Shown one piece after another: positions 62,593-64,000 of a DNA stretch of 64,000 nucleotides. Origin of the DNA: Psychrilyobacter atlanticus DSM 19335 (GTDB lineage Bacteria; Fusobacteriota; Fusobacteriia; Fusobacteriales; Fusobacteriaceae); NCBI RefSeq assembly GCF_000426625.1, contig NZ_KE384547.1, positions 102,481-166,480 of the forward strand. Direction: 5' to 3'. The notes below the pieces were generated by a model that had not been told where the DNA came from, made no database searches, and worked only from the letters and a program-made list of their open reading frames with translations. Numbering within the stretch: the stretch's first letter is position 1; each line of letters opens with the position of its first letter. The position numbers and the translations under genes were made by a program.

Positions 62593-63298
62593 ATAAAATT
62601 ATATATATAGCTTTTAAATCAAGTCTTGATCTATGTATATATATAATAATAAAATAGAAAAAACTTAACTCTAATAAAATGAGTTAGTCTTCAAAATAGG
62701 TATAACTAAAAGGGGAATTGATAAGTAAACTTTCTATCTAAGTTACCCTCTTTTAGTTTAAAATTAATAATGAACTTATCTATAAAATAATTTTATTTTA
62801 AAGGTTTACCTCTTTACTTTATAGTTTTAATATTAAAGAGAGGTTAAAACTATAATAGGGGGGATGGAATAATTAACAATTGTTATTCCAAAACCACTAT
62901 AGAGAAAGTATAACGACTATTAAACTTTGAAATAGGAGTCTAGAAGCGAGCTTTATTCAACTAGTATGAAAATTTTAAAGTTAACTCTCATACCTCTACT
63001 TTGTAACTCGCTGCCATAGAGAAACTGCAGTTCTTTTTGCTAGTATTTTTTAATGCTCGTCTCCTTGAGAGAGACATGGTAAAAATGAAAAAAATTAGGT
63101 TATTTAAAAGAATAAGATGACAGATGTGTTATTTTATTTTGAAGGTATTTGTTGCTTATAAAATTTTTTTTTAATAATAACGTATGTGTTTTATTGGTTG
63201 CAAGTCAATAAAACTAGTGGTTAAATAGAGGTGTTTAGTTTTTTAGTTGGGGGTTAGAAAATGTTTTGAAAAAATACAATAAAAAAACAAAAAAATCC
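62593..63298. other. Hairpin-rich intergenic region without a recognised gene
   Basis: About 700 bp between two rrn operons. No credible coding sequence on either strand. It holds several hairpins in a row: TAACTC/GAGTTA (near 62666-62686), AACTAAAAGG/CTTTTAGTT (62706-62760), TATAGTTTTAA/TTAAAACTATA (62820-62856), a palindrome GGAATAA…TTATTCC centred on AACAATTGTT (62867-62890), GCGAG/CTCGC enclosing GTATGA/TCATAC (62947-63012), and GTCTC/AGAGAC (63060-63074). Could be a structured RNA or decayed DNA. Confidence 0.55.
62633..62657 (+). repeat. Degenerate iteron-like repeat
   Basis: TATGTATATATA then TAATAATAAAATA: partial match to the family at the far right. In very AT-rich DNA this could be chance. 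Confidence 0.4.
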
Positions 63299-63327
63299 TT
63301 GACGAAAAGCTGTAAACGCGGTATACT
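63299..63327 (+). promoter_or_regulatory. rrn promoter (third operon)
   Basis: TTGACG (63299-63304), 17-bp spacer, TATACT (63322-63327). The first part of the leader differs from the other operons, then becomes the same from about GGACATTAGC on. Confidence 0.92.
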
Positions 63328-63534
63328 TCTTCTTGTGCATCAGAGAAACATCTTTGAAGCCAACAAAAGGACATTAGCAATTAAATAGAGAAAGAAAGTG
63401 TAAATTAAAAACTCAATTGTCGTTTAAAACTTTGTTTTAAACAATCGATTAAGGTGTACAGTGGAATGAACCACTATAAAAATAATTATCTTTTAATAGA
63501 TAGCTAAACTTCATTTATGAAGTTAGGATATAAA

Positions 63535-64000
<466 letters not shown>

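Overview
The window is an AT-rich bacterial chromosome segment, most likely from a member of the Fusobacteriota; the genus cannot be fixed by eye. The gene set mixes diderm traits (a family 9 heptosyltransferase-like protein, a short SLH/coiled-coil exported protein) with genes typical of low-GC Gram-positives (spoVG, mini-RNase III, mutS2, rqcP, jag, yidD). Two complete rRNA operons face outward on opposite strands (about 2.2-7.6 kb on minus, 56.2-62.6 kb on plus). A third begins at 63.3 kb and runs off the right edge.

Layout. 0-2.1 kb: end of a NuoE-like gene, a Nudix hydrolase and an M29 aminopeptidase. 2.2-7.6 kb: rrn operon 16S-23S-5S-tRNA-Lys (minus). 7.7-8.4 kb: a decayed sulfatase remnant. 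8.4-17.6 kb: minus-strand housekeeping genes (holB-like, mreB, mrnC, cysS, an unknown membrane-anchored protein, a nitrilase-family amidase, ispD, mutS2). 17.8-19 kb: rpmB and two tandem DUF2721 membrane proteins. 19-31.7 kb: transport and sulfur region, with a heptosyltransferase, a lysine-riboswitch-controlled NhaC-type transporter (probably a lysine carrier), a YeeE/YedE sulfur transporter, a CoA-disulfide/persulfide reductase with rhodanese domain, a divergent rhodanese-CstR regulator fusion, a Spy-like metal-binding protein, a GltD-HdrB fused oxidoreductase with an EamA transporter, and a MerR regulator. 31.9-39.6 kb: pgi, SLH protein, patatin, a LysR/YeiH pair, and proBA. 39.7-46.1 kb: spoVG, ispE, rqcP, mazG, a PrsA-like foldase and mfd, all on minus.

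46.2-49.2 kb is the most unusual part. A 623-aa protein resembling plasmid replication initiators sits where dnaA would be expected, next to rpmH-rnpA-yidD-yidC-jag-mnmE-mnmG. It is flanked on both sides by iteron-like repeats (TATGTATAC, three variable bases, CAATAATAAA or CAAAAATAAA). Gene direction switches from mostly minus to entirely plus here, and both rrn operons point away from it. No dnaA, dnaN or convincing DnaA-box cluster is visible. I infer a chromosomal replication origin run by a plasmid-type initiator; this is the main candidate for an undescribed system.

54.7-56 kb: a fluoride riboswitch with terminator precedes a cation/proton antiporter. 56.2-62.6 kb: rrn operon followed by 12 tRNAs and a terminator. 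62.6-63.3 kb: a hairpin-rich region with no gene, then the third rrn promoter and a partial 16S.

Functionally the window combines translation and cell-wall housekeeping, isoprenoid precursor synthesis (ispD, ispE), proline synthesis, a persulfide-responsive sulfur module, and the putative origin that organises gene orientation. All calls are by eye; no database searches were run.
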